Shown: piece after piece, positions 45,985-58,502 of the stretch | Numbering within the stretch: position 1 is the first letter of the stretch | Layout: each line of letters opens with the position of its first letter | Assembly: GCA_030268105.1 (NCBI GenBank) | Contig: BSDZ01000004.1 | Coordinates: 5,746,001-5,810,000 of the forward strand | Length of the DNA stretch: 64,000 bases | Direction: 5' to 3' | Source of the DNA: Volvox africanus | Lineage: Eukaryota; Chlorophyta; Chlorophyceae; Chlamydomonadales; Volvocaceae | Position numbers and translations under genes: made by a program | Notes under the pieces: model-generated | The model's database searches: none | The model's input: only the letters and a program-made list of their open reading frames with translations | Told to the model about the DNA's origin: nothing

Positions 45985-48801
45985 ATGCTGAAGGCCGGCA
46001 ACTTAATGAATTTGCAACAGAATAGGCAGTCACAATGTGTTCAATCGGCTAGTAAGCTGGGGCCAAAGCGCCCAACTCGACTAACAGGAACAAGGTCGCC
46101 ACATGCGAGCACGAGTGCTGCCTTCCATGTAGACGGGAGCAACGAAATTTATGGACACACAGCCCAGGCACTGCTTGAGCTGCCGGCGGCGCGCATCGCG
46201 ACTCTCGGACAGCAGTTGGTGACAAACTGCGCAGCTGTGACGCTGGCGACAGCCGTGCTTCAGCTCGTAAAAAAATGTGTCAGTACGGCACGGGACGCTA
46301 TCGCAGCGGCGCTGCCCGCACCAACCCGTTCCGGCTCTGGGCAGGAGGTGAATACCGCACAGTCCCATGGAGCTTGTGTGGTCAGCGGCACTGGCATCGA
46401 TCGTACCGCAAACTATAGAATGCGATTATCGTGGCGATTTGGTATATCCATGCGTTTAATGGGGATCTTCGCTCCTTGGCGTCGCCTGGGGTTTCCGCAG
46501 GACTGGCAGCAGCAACTCAAGGATGTGCGCAAGCACACGCGGCTGCTTGCATTTGTGCTGCCCCTAGCGAAAGCGTTTGCGGCGGAGTCCCTGACATCGG
46601 TGTACGCACGGACCTTCGAGCGGGCTGCCTTTGGGTTTGCCAAGGTGCGACACAGCAGCTTTCAACCTGCGACCTCCGCCAATTTCTCTTCCAAATTTCC
46701 CTCACACTCGCCAAACCATGTTGACAAATGCCTCGGAATCGCCGCATTGCCCTAGGCTCTCAGTACGTCCCTTCCATGATGCTGAAGGTCGCCTTCCAGT
46801 ACGCCCCTTCCTATGTATTCCTTAACCTACTTCTGGGCCACGCGCTCTAGATCTACAAACAATACCCGCGCTGCCGCCCTTGAATCCGTGGCCCATATGT
46901 AGCACCGTTGAAGCGTCCTTGGTTTCGATTGGAATTTGGGGTCCAGGTTAGGTTACAGGTAACCTTGCTGCACTGCGCCACCACCCAAAGTTGGGTCGAT
47001 TCCCAAATACTCTCATGGTGTCGAAGCCAGGGGCTGTTTGGATCAGTTTGGATGCCCCAACGCGGTTTGGGAAACGCATCTTCCTGTAAAGACACAGTGT
47101 CTGCAATGTGTTGCATCTAGGGAGTGATAGTTAAAAGGAGTATATGCATGTGCACCGGAAGTGGTCATCTTACTGGCGCAGCTTACACAGACAGCCATCC
47201 ATTGGACAACAATATGTCGCAGAGTTCATACAACATGCTGCTTAGCCTCCCAAAAGATTTGACGGGAAATCGGTCTAAAGTGGGTACAGGGTAAGTCCCT
47301 CCCTTCGTCGCGCGCTTCATCTCACCAAAGTCTCCTCTCTCCGTTCCCCTCGGCAGATGTACTTGTTTTGCCTCTTTATGCGCGTCCTGCTCTCCTGGTT
47401 CCCCTCTATTGACTGGAACGCGCAGCCGTGGGCCTTCCTTCGATTGGTGAGTCGCGCGCATTCAGGTTAAAAGGCGGTTATTAGGGCCCTCGGCAGCCTT
47501 GGTCATCTTACGGCTAGGCTAAGGGGGGGGTCAAGGGAGAAATGCAAGGTACGATTGTCAGGAGGGGATCCGTTCACAGCTGTTGCAATTGCCGAGCTGC
47601 ACCCAACCCCAATATTTCTTCAGAGTAGACCTGTCTTAGGGCAGGAGCTCAGCCGCGGCGGGCTTCAGCTGTGCGAGGATCCGGTCCCAGCGCAGCCTCG
47701 TCATGGGTGGACACGAGAATAGAGCTAGCAGAAAGTCACCGCTGCAGCGCGTGCGCGTGAAGACACGCGGTAGGCGGTCTCAGCGTTGCTGCGGAGCTGC
47801 GCCTGCGACCTGTGTGACTCCCAGCCGTCCCTGCTGCAGCCCTTCTTCGTGGGGGCAGTCAGCGCTTCAAAATTTATATTGCCAGGAGGCTCAATATTGT
47901 TACAGCCTGGCACGGGGGATGGCGTGGCCAGTATTATTTGTTTAGTTGTCACCACGCTGTTGCGACCTACCTGGGGGCAGACGACTAAGAAAGTAACAGA
48001 TCGAAGCAATGAAATACACGGTTGCGGTACACAGTTGCATATGGTGTTGGCAGCAGTCCTCGAGGGGCAGCAGCAGCAACAGTAGTAGGGCCAGGGGCCG
48101 GGACACGGTGCGGTCAAGGTCAGCAGCCAAACAACAGCGGTTTCTGGCTTGACGAACGGATTGTTGTCCTCAGGCTAAGCTAGGGCGTTGGCGGTCGTTC
48201 ACCCAATTGCGTAGGCTGACGCAACGCACGGCACGGTGGTATTCTTATCAGCACTGCGCAGGAGAAGATGATGGGGCTTTGTCCCATGGGACTGCGGCTT
48301 TGTAGTCGTATGCGCGTATGTGCACTCTTGTATCCAAACACTCTCGGAGCGTAGTCGGGGGGCGTTGATATTCCGCTGCACTCCGTATATTATGGTTATG
48401 CTCCTCCGCGCAGATCACGGAGCCGTACCTGCAAATTTACCGTGGCATTCTACCTCCGCTATTTGGACAGCTGGACTTCACGCCGCTCTTCGGCTTTCTG
48501 ATCCTGCAGGTTGGCTAGGGGCTTGGGAGGGGCTCGGATGAATGGGCTGGATCGGAATTTTAAGGTAGTCACCAAACGTTCAAGACGGCATATTGGTTCA
48601 ATACTGGATAGTACACAGGGATTCCTTTGTCACTCCCTCTTCTTCTTTCCCGCCGCCTCTTCCTTACACATCTTGTTTTAACCCGCCCAATTGCAGGATG
48701 TGGTGGAACTGATGTCCCCAGTGTATACATTAGGTCACGCTCGAGACACCTCCATGTATTGGACCACTTCGGATATCATGTGCTACTTTGATGGACACTG
48801 A
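45985..48801 (+). CDS. YGGT/YlmG-family membrane protein, 4 exons
   Basis: Exons 45985-46644, 47357-47446, 48414-48509 and 48697-48801 join in phase to 316 aa. The signature is in exons 2 and 3: YLFCLFMRVLLSWFPSIDW, then ITEPYLQIYRGILPPLFG and LDFTPLFGFLILQ, i.e. two TM helices around the conserved W-P, EPYL and IPP positions. Plastid YlmG proteins act in nucleoid distribution and in cytochrome b6 haem attachment (CCB3). Exon 1 gives about 220 residues of Ala/Arg-rich sequence with a plastid-type N-terminus and no recognised domain, longer than the usual YGGT leader. The C-terminal 35 residues (DVVELMSPVYTLGH...) are not part of the family core. Confidence 0.78.
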
Positions 48802-51800
48802 TTGAATCCTGTCCGATTTGCCCAGGCGAGTCACCAGATCCATGAGACGAGATTCCCTTACGGATTGGGGCCTCCTTTTATCCGAGGTGGTTGGGGTTTG
48901 AGAGGGGTACGTACAGGCGATGCGCGCAGGTAAATGCGGGTCAAGGACGGCGGATTTGCCCTTCCTGATCTCTCCCTTTTCTCTTCCTTTTTCTCTTCCT
49001 TTTACTCTTCCCGACTCTCCGTTTTAGTTTCGGACTTCCGGACTTTCGGACTTAGTTTTGGACTTCCACCCAAGCGGAAGGAAGTGAATGCATGTGCAGG
49101 CATAGGTTATGGATGATGGAGGAATGATCGATGGCTCCAGCAGCACGAGTGCAGAAGCGAACAGGCTGTGAACGTCTCTGGGATGCTGCAAGCTAATGGT
49201 CTTATTTGAGGGGAAGCTCCTGAGGAGAGAGCCGTCAGGCCTTCAGATCCCATCCCAGCAGCTGGTTCGCGGTTCTCCCCCGCAGCCTTAACCCAGCATA
49301 CGCAGCCGTTGGGATGCCGTGTGGCGGGGGCAAGGCATTGGTGCTTGATTTATGAAGAGGTGTTCTGGGATTTGGTGTGTGCCAGGACCTGCTCCTGGGA
49401 CCGATAATCCCGGCCTGCTCCTGGGACCGATAATGACCGTTCCAAACCGTTGGGTCCTCCTTTTGTTACTAAATGTTGACATGGTAACGATCTCGTGATT
49501 GGTGCAAAACACCTGCAAAAACATTTGTGTGACACGTTCGGACCCAGTTACTGCTCGGAATTACTCGGGGCTCAGGGTTACTTGCTTCGCAAAAATAGCA
49601 GTGCAGCCCCGTGCACGTCTTTTTGCAGCTTAGGCAAGGTTAGCCCAGCCATTTAGGTCCGGAGAACTGTTAGGATCTCTTAGCAAAGCGCGGGGCATCC
49701 TGGTGGGTTTGGCAGTGACGTGTGGTTTCAGGAGGTGGTTGGGTCGCGGGTTCGATGGCATGAATATCCGCTGGCTGAGTCGTGGGTTGTCGGTCTGCTT
49801 GACCTATTCGACCGTCGCCTAGATCTGGAAAGGCATGACTAGCTTGTTATGGAAGAGGAATACTACTAAGGAACCGAGGGGTGCGATATCCGAACTGCGT
49901 CAGTGGCGAGAAGGAAGTTCTCACCTGGGACGCGCGCACCCTTAACCCCTCGTAATAGCATAACACTAAGCAAAAGAAGTATAGTCACATCGGCAAGCAC
50001 CTTGCAGGGATCCAGGGCTAGCCATACGACAAGGACCAGGGATTGCTGGCTGTTGGGGGGCCGTGGACTGAGGACCGAGGACACCGTGCACTGAGGTGGG
50101 GTAGTACTGCCTCCTGCTGGTCAGCAGGCAGTGTACCCGTACAGATGCATGGGGAGGGAGGGGTAGGCAGCAAATCAAATGGTTTGTTGTGCGGAAGTAA
50201 TGAGGGACCTAGCTGTTGAACACAACACCGGCTTGGCGACAGGAGCTGATTGTAATAGCCTGTGCGCGTTCCGTGAAATTGAGGCCTTCAACGTAGGGAT
50301 CCCTCAGGTAACGCAAGGCAGGCAAGCCCGAGCAAGCTCCAAAATCCTTCTTCGCCATCTGCGATTCCTTAAAAGGGTGGCTGATGTGCATAGTGATATG
50401 CGTCCCTGCCATGCTATGCTATGTAGGACCACCGTAACATGCAGGTATGATAAACTATGGTAAACAGGCCTACACTCCTGACCATACATCCAAAGTGGAC
50501 TTTTGGCATATGGTGCTGATGCAAATACATCCGCAATCCATGCGCCATTGGCTTGGGGTAAAAATGTCCCGTAACTAAAAAAGGTGACCCTGGATGACAA
50601 GGTCTCGTTACCTGACCGAATACTTGCTTGGGCAGCCACTCCTAACTCCTAATTCTCAGAAGTTTGCACTCTTCCCCACACAGCTCCAGCTCTAGTAGGC
50701 GCATTGTGGAGTCGCAAGCCCTTTCAGGAGATGCGCCGGGCAGGGACATGGATAACAGTTGCATAAGGGTTCTTTAAGATGCTGATGCCTTATTCCGGTG
50801 ACCTAGTAGTGAATGCGTACCTTGCAAACTGTATCCGTATGAACACATCGCATGCCTTCGGGCATATACCTCTGTAGCCCTCAGGGCTTGTGGATTAAGT
50901 TGGCCCCGCAGCAGGGACGGCGGGCATGACGGTGGCATTCCAAGAGCCTTGTGTTGCAGTTTTGAGGCAGGGCAAGACGAAAGTCCACGAAACGAGAGGG
51001 CTAAGCTGTTGCTCGTGATGGTTATCACTGGTAGAGCTAGGTGGGCATCTAGCATCGACAGCCAGTATAACGAGCACAACCAGCAGGTGCCGGCTAACTG
51101 CCGGCAGAGTCAGTTGCTTTACTACCGGCGCCACAACCACGCAGAGGGTACACAGCAGTGACCAGATAGGTCGATAAGCTGTGGTCTTAAGAGGAAACCA
51201 ATAGGACACAGATGCCATGGAGCACCAGTTTGGGACACTAGATGTTCCATTTGGATATGCAACTTAATGGGTTTCCAAAATGCCAAATGCTGGGCAGATT
51301 TCCCCTCCCCCCTACGCTTAGTGAATACGGTAGGTCTTGAATACCCCCTAGATGGACCATCGGCAGGGCAGGGATGACCTAGCTGTGAGCTACACCACAC
51401 GTTAAGGATTTGATGATATGCCGTTACGAGACAGGCATTAAATGATGCTATTTGGGATTCTTGGCGAACTTTGTCATCGTATGTGGAGCGACCCATGGGC
51501 AAGTTTCTCAGCTAGAAGAGAAGTAGAGATGCAAATTATTTGTCAAACATGAGTGCATGAAGCTAGTGTTCGTGGGCAGTGCGTATCTAATTGCCATACC
51601 TTGCTCGTCCACGGTTTGCGTTGAGGTGCTCGTGCTATTGGCTCCCGCATGGCCTAACGACTTATTTATTCAACTTACATCTCAAGAGGAATTATAAAAT
51701 CATTTAAGAGTTTCCCGGACAGTTTCCTCCTATGGGCTGGCCATAGGGTTTCTATTTGAGTTCTCCACGGACCCTGCTGTTGCAAAACTTTTTACGGATC

Positions 51801-51817
51801 ACAACTTAGCAGCCTGT
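48802..51817. other. 3 kb without a recognised gene
   Basis: Short frames only. Two copies of the 21-mer starting cctgctcctgggaccgataa lie at 49388-49408 and 49414-49434. A non-coding RNA or an unrecognised small gene is possible, but nothing supports it directly. Confidence 0.5.
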
Positions 51818-51887
51818 AATGCAGGCTGGCATATCACACCTGAGGCCTCCAAGTAGCAGTAATTCCAGCATTGAACACGTTGAGCTT

Positions 51888-54315
51888 ATGGCAACGTCCA
51901 GCGGTACCGAAGTAGGCGTGGAGGTCGAAGAGGAGGTCGAGTATGTTGAAGAAGTAGTTGAATATGAAGATGAAGAAGTTGAAGAAGATGAGGAAGCACA
52001 TAATGTTGGCACGAGCAAAGAACAGGAGCAAGTACCTGTCTGCGGGGCCGTGGATGCAACTGTCAAATCGGAGTCGAGACCGTCTGCAGAGAAAGCTCCC
52101 AATACTGACGACCAAAAACAAGAGGAGGATGAGATAGCTCCCGAGATTCCGCCCAGCTCTTCAGCACAGGAACTGTCTGTCGACGCAGCTAAGTCCGCAC
52201 CCGCGCAGCTGGGCGGCACCCAAACGATCGATTCCGATGACGTTATATTCGTGCAACCATCGGACGCTCCCAGCAATACCACAGGCGCGGGTGTCGACCT
52301 GGACTTTAAGCAGCTGGAGGCACAGGCTGCCAAGGTTAGTGGAGTATGCACAGCTGTCGGGGGATTCATAACATCGTGCATGAATGACAGACTCAAAAAC
52401 CTGCTTGTTTGAGTCGCAGGTTGCGAATCAGGTTTCTCACCTCGCCCTCGATGTATCCAGCAAGGTGCGAGTCTTTCACTGAGGAACTGGGCCCGGGAGG
52501 CTGGAGGCGGGGAAATTGTGAAACATCGGCTTTGACGTATAATGACCGGGATGGGCAGTGGAGCAAGCTTATCCACCACACCCATACAGGAACGGGGCCC
52601 GACAGGAATGCTTCACAAGGCCGGGGAAATCTAATGTCATGGCAATCATCACACGCGTCCAATTCTCCTCCCTTCCGCACTCATCGCTTCGCAGCTGACT
52701 GCTGGTCTTCGCTCAGCCTTTGGCGGCGCTGAGCAGGCTTCCACGGGCGCAGGCGCCTCTCTAACTAAGCTGGCTGGTGGGCTGACCAGCTGGTGGGGCG
52801 CCCTGGACCCTGCGCCGCAGCCCCAGCGGGACGAGACGGCAGAACTCGTGGCCAGCTCTAACAAGGTAGCTGGTGTGCAGAGCTCCTGGCAGTGGGTCCT
52901 CCAAGGATGTTGACTTGCAGACAGGACGGCCCGCCTGGAAGCCAAGATAAAATCAGGGAACAATCCGCATAAAGGGAGACCAGGACTGGATTGGGCTGGG
53001 GGAATGCGGCATTATACATGTGGATACCTTGACCTGGAGAACCGATATGATAGGAATCGAATAGGTGCTGCTGTTGTTTGTCGGACACAACGTCGCGCGG
53101 TCCGTGGCAATAGAGTGTAAAAAGGAAGGAGCCATTTGAATAAACCATTCCAAATTTGCGTCTCTTTTAAGCATCATTTTGTGCTCTGAATTGTTGTGTC
53201 TCATTTCGTACTTAGTTTTCCAAATTTGGGTTCCTTGTCGGCCCTCCTCTCCCTCTCACAGGCAAGCGGGGAGCTCCAGCAGCTGTTTGGACTGTCTCCC
53301 GAGGAAAACCTTGTGGAGCACTTCAAATGCAAGCTGCTGCAGACGTACTCATGCAACCATAACTCTCACACGCCGGCTATTCAGGTGCCAGGGGAGGGTA
53401 CTGTGGAGGTGCACACTTGCAAACTAAAAGGAAAGCCGAACGCCGGTTGGACGCCCGGGGCCGTGGGATTGGGCATGGGATCCACTCAGGTGTGGATTGG
53501 GCATGGGTTTAACAAGTAAAGCCTGCGGCTTAGTAATGGGGTTCGAATGAATGAGATGAATGAGAGGTGTTAGAGAGGTTGAAGCGGGGTCTTTGCGTAT
53601 TGTTGGTGTGTGCCCTGGGGCCCGCTGAGTGCCTGAAATTCCAGTACATACGTCTCAGATCCTGATTCCCGTCAATGCGTGTGTGTCTGCTTTCTGATCT
53701 CTTATCTCATACCCCACTTTTTTGTAATCGCAGTTGGCCTTCCAAGGTACGCTGTACGTGACAGACCGCCACACGTGCTATTGCGTGGAGGAGCGGGGCC
53801 GTAAGGCGCCGTTTAAGGTCCCGCACAGTCTGGTGGTCAAGGCGACGAGGCAGCGGCCCGCACGCAAGGGTGAGCGGGGCCGGCTAGCCACCAGATGATA
53901 TCATAATGTATTGTATTGTATTATATTTTATTTTATTTTATTTTATTTTATTTATTTTATTTTATTTTATTTTATTTTATTTTATTTTATTTTATTTTAT
54001 TTTATTTTATTTTATTTTACCGTGGCTATATTACCGTGAGCCTATTTGTCTTCATGTACGCACCCCTCAATTTTATTGAAATATCATGCACTGAGATGCG
54101 AACAAAACTGTTTTCTTGCTACAAATCATTTACTTAACTGGTGCTTCCTTTCCTGCCGGCCGTGGCTCACACCTCCACGCTGGCAAGGCGACCTGTCGGA
54201 CGTGCTGAAGCTGGAGCTGTCAAACGGACAGTGGCTGGCCTTCAAGGATTTCGACAGCGGCTCCGCTCTGGACAGTGCCCTCGCGCTGGTGGAGCACCTC
54301 ACGGAGAGCAGCTAG
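51888..54315 (+). CDS. GRAM-domain protein, 5 exons
   Basis: Exons 51888-52334, 52695-52865, 53262-53384, 53734-53869 and 54188-54315 join in phase to 334 aa (an in-frame Met at 51819 would add 23). The N-terminal third is strongly acidic (runs such as VEEEVEYVEEVVEYEDEE) and disordered. The second exon is Gly/Ala/Trp-rich (GGLTSWWGALDP). The GRAM domain spans exons 3-5: LFGLSPEENLVEHFKCKLLQ, then FQGTLYVTDRHTCYCVEERG, then LKLELSNGQWLAFKDF. GRAM domains bind phosphoinositides and other membrane lipids in proteins such as VASt/Lam and plant GER proteins. There is no following VASt/START domain, so the protein may be a small membrane-binding adaptor. A TGTAA signal follows at 54531. Confidence 0.82.
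53907..54021 (+). repeat. (TTTTA)n array in GRAM-gene intron 4
   Basis: More than twenty TTTTA units starting 40 bp after the exon 4 donor. It is the longest AT-type microsatellite here and unusual for a GC-rich algal genome. Confidence 0.95.
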
Positions 54316-54530
54316 AGGGAACTGGGTAACGTCAGAACTCATTAGACTCCACAGCGGCCATTGTGCTGAATTCGCTGTTTTGCTCGTGGTGCGGGGTCTT
54401 GTGGCCTCCTGCGAGACGAGGACCTTGCTTTGTGGGAGTCCCTTGGTGGCAGGGCTGAAGGGGAGCCCATGGGGCTGAAGTATGGACCCTTACTGGCCGC
54501 AGTCATCACTATGTGTACAGGGTTGCCGGG

Positions 54531-54535
54531 TGTAA
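54531..54535 (+). terminator. TGTAA polyadenylation signal (GRAM gene)
   Basis: TGTAA about 215 bp after the stop codon, with a second copy at 54550. Confidence 0.6.
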
Positions 54536-57500
54536 AGGAGGTTTGGCGCTGTAAGCGACAGGCATGCAGGAAATTCGGAACGGGGTATGAAGAAAGGTAG
54601 AGGAGGCTTTGAAGGTATGGCCGAAGCATGGAGTTCAGGAAAGGCAGATGTTGCGGAATGGGCTGACTGTGGGAAGAGGTGTTCATTGGTGATCTGGACG
54701 AGAGACCGAGCTTGGGGGCTGTGTGCAACCAGCGTGGTGCGCGTGCGTCAGTGTTCCAGCAGGGGTTAAGCGGCGCAACCAGTCCTGAGTCAATAAAACA
54801 TTTGCTTTATAGCGCGGGTGCACGCGCGTCCAGGTAAGGGTCCCATTGGGAGCGCGTGGCAGCATTTTGCAGGGGCGCATGCAACTCGATAAGCTTTAGT
54901 AGTTCATTAGGGTACCGATGTGTGGGGGAAACCAGTTGCAGAGTGGTGGTAGTCACTTGCCGCCGGTGTGAGCGCATTGCAATCACATCGCTTGCATAGC
55001 TCGCCTCCTTGCTGCGGCTCCAAAGCCGCACGGACGTGTAAGGCGAAGGCCTGGCGGCCGCAGCCGTGCACGGTTTTATTTCCTTGTTCACGCACATGCG
55101 GCCATTGACGGTTCGATGGCAACTGTCGGGGTAGGGTGATCAAGAGTTATGCCGCAATCCTCCATATGTTTGGCATGGAAACGTGTGGTGTCTTAAATGT
55201 GTGTTGTCCCGCGGGGACTAGAATGACAGCATGTCCCCCCTGTCCCTCCCAGACGACCCTCTAGGTGTGACAGTATCGCGGGGCATATGGAATGTGCCGC
55301 GTGATGAGAACATATTGCATCACATTGCAAGGCCGGAATGGGGAGTGCGTATATGAGCTTTGGTTACGGGTAGACGATTTGAGTCTGATTGCAAACTGGG
55401 CCATTATGGACTGGGCCGTTCATTTGTGACTGTGATATGCGACTAAGTCGAGTGTTGACTGGGGTGAAGTGGGCGTTTCTGTGTACAATCGCGCCAATAT
55501 GGTAACAAAAAGACTTACGTGACAGGTAGGTACGCGTGGCGCCGTTGACCTGTGCTTGCTCATGCGTCTAAAGGGCGCTGTGTGTGGCGACATGTGTAAT
55601 TGTATGTGCTAATATTGTTGCATTCTGCAATTTTCCCACGCGCGGTGTTGGCACTGACAATGTGCAAGGTTCCCAAACTGCCCTTTTTAGAGCACGCTGT
55701 ATACTGTCTCCGTATGCAGACCCAGTCCTTATTTTTGAAAAGCTTCATGCAATCGCTGACTTAAAATCGCGAATAGCACTCCGGCTCGAGAAGCCTTGCC
55801 TTGCCTTGCCCCAGCAGCCTTACGCCTTAACACCCCTTAGCATCTAGTGACAGGCGCGTAATGCCTCTCTCTGTTCCCGTGCCAAAAGTGACTTTTCCAT
55901 ATCAGTCGAATCACGTGATCGCTCTGGCCCGCAGAAGTTCGAGCTCTTGAGCAGTAAAAGCATCAGCAATGAGCAGCACCCAGCAGTGGCAGCACCATAA
56001 GCAGCAGCAGCACCATACCCCATCGGCAACCCAGCCCTATCTACGCCTCCCAAAACAGTTCCATTTCCACAATAAAAAAACTCAAATGCAGGACCGACGC
56101 ACGGTGAGCTGCGCACCGAGCCACACATACGAGTCGGCCCATATACGCAGTAGAGGAGCGGCGCAATCGCGCGCGCTACAGCCAGATGAAAAGGCATAAA
56201 TAACGCCAAACACGCATCACGTGACATATACGCTCACGCCAAACCCCTTTCCTACTTCATCCCTATGCCACCATTCCGGCACGGCACTGCCTGCGCACGC
56301 CAAGCGCATCCCGCCAATACCGCCACATACATCCACGCCCCTACCTGGCATCCCTAGTTTCCTAGCGCCTTCTGCTAAGCCACCCTTACATGCTGACAGC
56401 CCCTCACATTGGCATAAGGCCCCTATCTCCATTTTTTCCCCAGCATCAATTGCTTAAGTGCCCGCAGCCGCCACCGCATCTGCCTACGTCCACAACGCGA
56501 TAATAGCAAAAGGTGCAAGGGTTCCTCCTTAACAGACGGCAGCCTTGTTGCAGATTAACAGGCGACAATTCACAGCTCTAGTCACCAAGCTGCTCTCGTC
56601 GACCCTACACCCCATTTTCTCTCGACATTAGGCCACCATCTGGCATTTACCTTCCCCTTTCCGAAAACCGTTCTCCTACCGTCCTAAGCTCATGTCCATC
56701 CCCATGGGCGCACTTTCACAGTCATGGCTATTGAGATGCTGTTAAGTAGTAGTGTAATAGAGAGGCAAATGACGCATCACCCCTGGCTGTATGGGAGGGC
56801 AGCCTGCAGGCGCGATGAATGCCCCACTGCACCTCAAGCCCCAACGCTACGGCAACAATACCGTCACAGGTAAAAGCTGGTAGCGGAACGCAACCATGGC
56901 AAACCGCCCCATTCCACGCCCAAACAAGCACTCACACTTGCCCACCGATGTTCTCGTTACCGTACACATATACATACACAGAGAGAGAAGCAACCAAGTG
57001 GCGTTGTCCGCCTGACTGTAAGAAGCATCCTATCAGAAAGAAACCAATAAGAAACACATGCGCGGTCAACAAGTGCGGCTTCGCTGCCATTACACCCTCG
57101 GTGCCTACCCATGTGACAAAACACGGCTAGATGCAACCGAGTCCTCCATGCACCGATGTTCACTCTCAATGCCTTCGTTTATCGTATTGTAAGTTTTCTT
57201 CAAGCGAGCCGCCTTCATCGTTATCTCTATCCTATCAGGTCGCTGCAAGTCCATCCGCACTCATGCGCGTCCTCTCGTCCCTACAACCATAAGAGTGCGT
57301 GAGACTACACGGCCTGCTCTCCACAGCCGTCCGGCCTCTCCCTCCGGCCTGCTACTACCCATTCCACAACCCTTGATCTACTGCGTGACGAGATAAGGCC
57401 TATCCAAACCATTCGCCTGCCATGCCGAAGAGTCATGTGGCTCCACCCCTGTCCATGCGGGGTTGGTGCGCCTCTTCCTGCCTCGCCCACGAGCTCGGTC

Positions 57501-58075
57501 ACCGAATCAGGCACCTGGTCGCTGTCCAAGTCAAGCAGCATCAAAGAGGGAGAGAAAGAACGATCATGACGCGAAGCAGCATCCCAGGAAGGGCAGGAAG
57601 AACAGCTCTAGTAGCAATACGCAGAGCAGCAACGACTTGAGGAAGCTGCAACAAGACCAGCAGCGGCATCAAACTCCCCATAATTGTCTGTTGGGGCCTA
57701 TGTGAGGCACCTCCGTACAACAACCAACACCAGCTGGGCGTGGTAACGAAAGACAACGAATTGTTACGTGTGAATGTACATGTGCGTTTACGTGTGATAT
57801 ATATAGGCCAGCAAGTGGGTGCATGTGTGTGTGCGCAATCCATCCATCGCCTCAAGCAAATCGTCATCATCACCGTCGATATCACCAACACCGTCACCAT
57901 CCCAGGAAGTGACGCCAACTTACTAGTCTGTACCGGAACGGCGTACGGACACTGTCCGATTCCCCAACTGCGCAATCACAAAACCTTGGTTTACCGCCGA
58001 CGTGACCAGATGATCCACACAAGATGACTCCGGTCAATCCCAGTATTCATAGACCTTCACCCGCCAGCCGCCACT

Positions 58076-58080
58076 TTACA
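58076..58080 (-). terminator. TGTAA polyadenylation signal (multi-TM gene)
   Basis: TGTAA on the minus strand about 425 bp downstream of the multi-TM gene stop. Confidence 0.5.
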
Positions 58081-58502
58081 CCTAACAATTAGTATCATCA
58101 GTTCTATGTGAGCACCACTGCCGGTGAACCCTGCCACGGAGGGCCACGCCCTGAGGTGATTTCCGAAGCGGTCAAAAGGCAGAAAGACAGACACAACACC
58201 GAACTTGTTGTGTCCTCACGCTGCAGCTCTCGTGAAAGATAAGAGCGCGAACCGCTGTCTGTCGCATACAGCATCTCAGGTCCCAGGGATTCGCCCGCTC
58301 CAGCGCAGAAGGGCGCATTTCGGCCGCGCATAGCACTCCATTTCATACATGCCACCGCATCCGTCGAGCACGTGATTGCTGCGCCTCCACCCGCCAGCGT
58401 ACCGCCCCAATACATACACAGCATTCCTCTCCATTTCAGCAAGGCCGTATCCATTTCATGCTGTCGGGGTTCCTTGAGCTACCAAAGGCTACGAGCCCTT
58501 AC

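Larger units (their letters stand above)
54316..58502. other. 4.2 kb without an assigned gene
   Basis: Contains the GRAM-gene 3' end and, at 58075-58502, the presumed 3' UTR of the 7-TM-like gene. In between, acidic minus-strand frames (about 57850-57930, DGDGVGDIDGDDDDL; 57305-57544, DLDSDQVPDSVTELV) and a Gln/His-rich plus-strand frame at 55969-56199 are open. I could not chain them into a gene. Confidence 0.45.

Noticed and set aside
55844..56227. Minus-strand frame with a Leu-rich helix, and opposing Gln/His-rich plus frame
   Set aside because: Both follow from CAG/CTG-type low complexity; no splice partners could be found.
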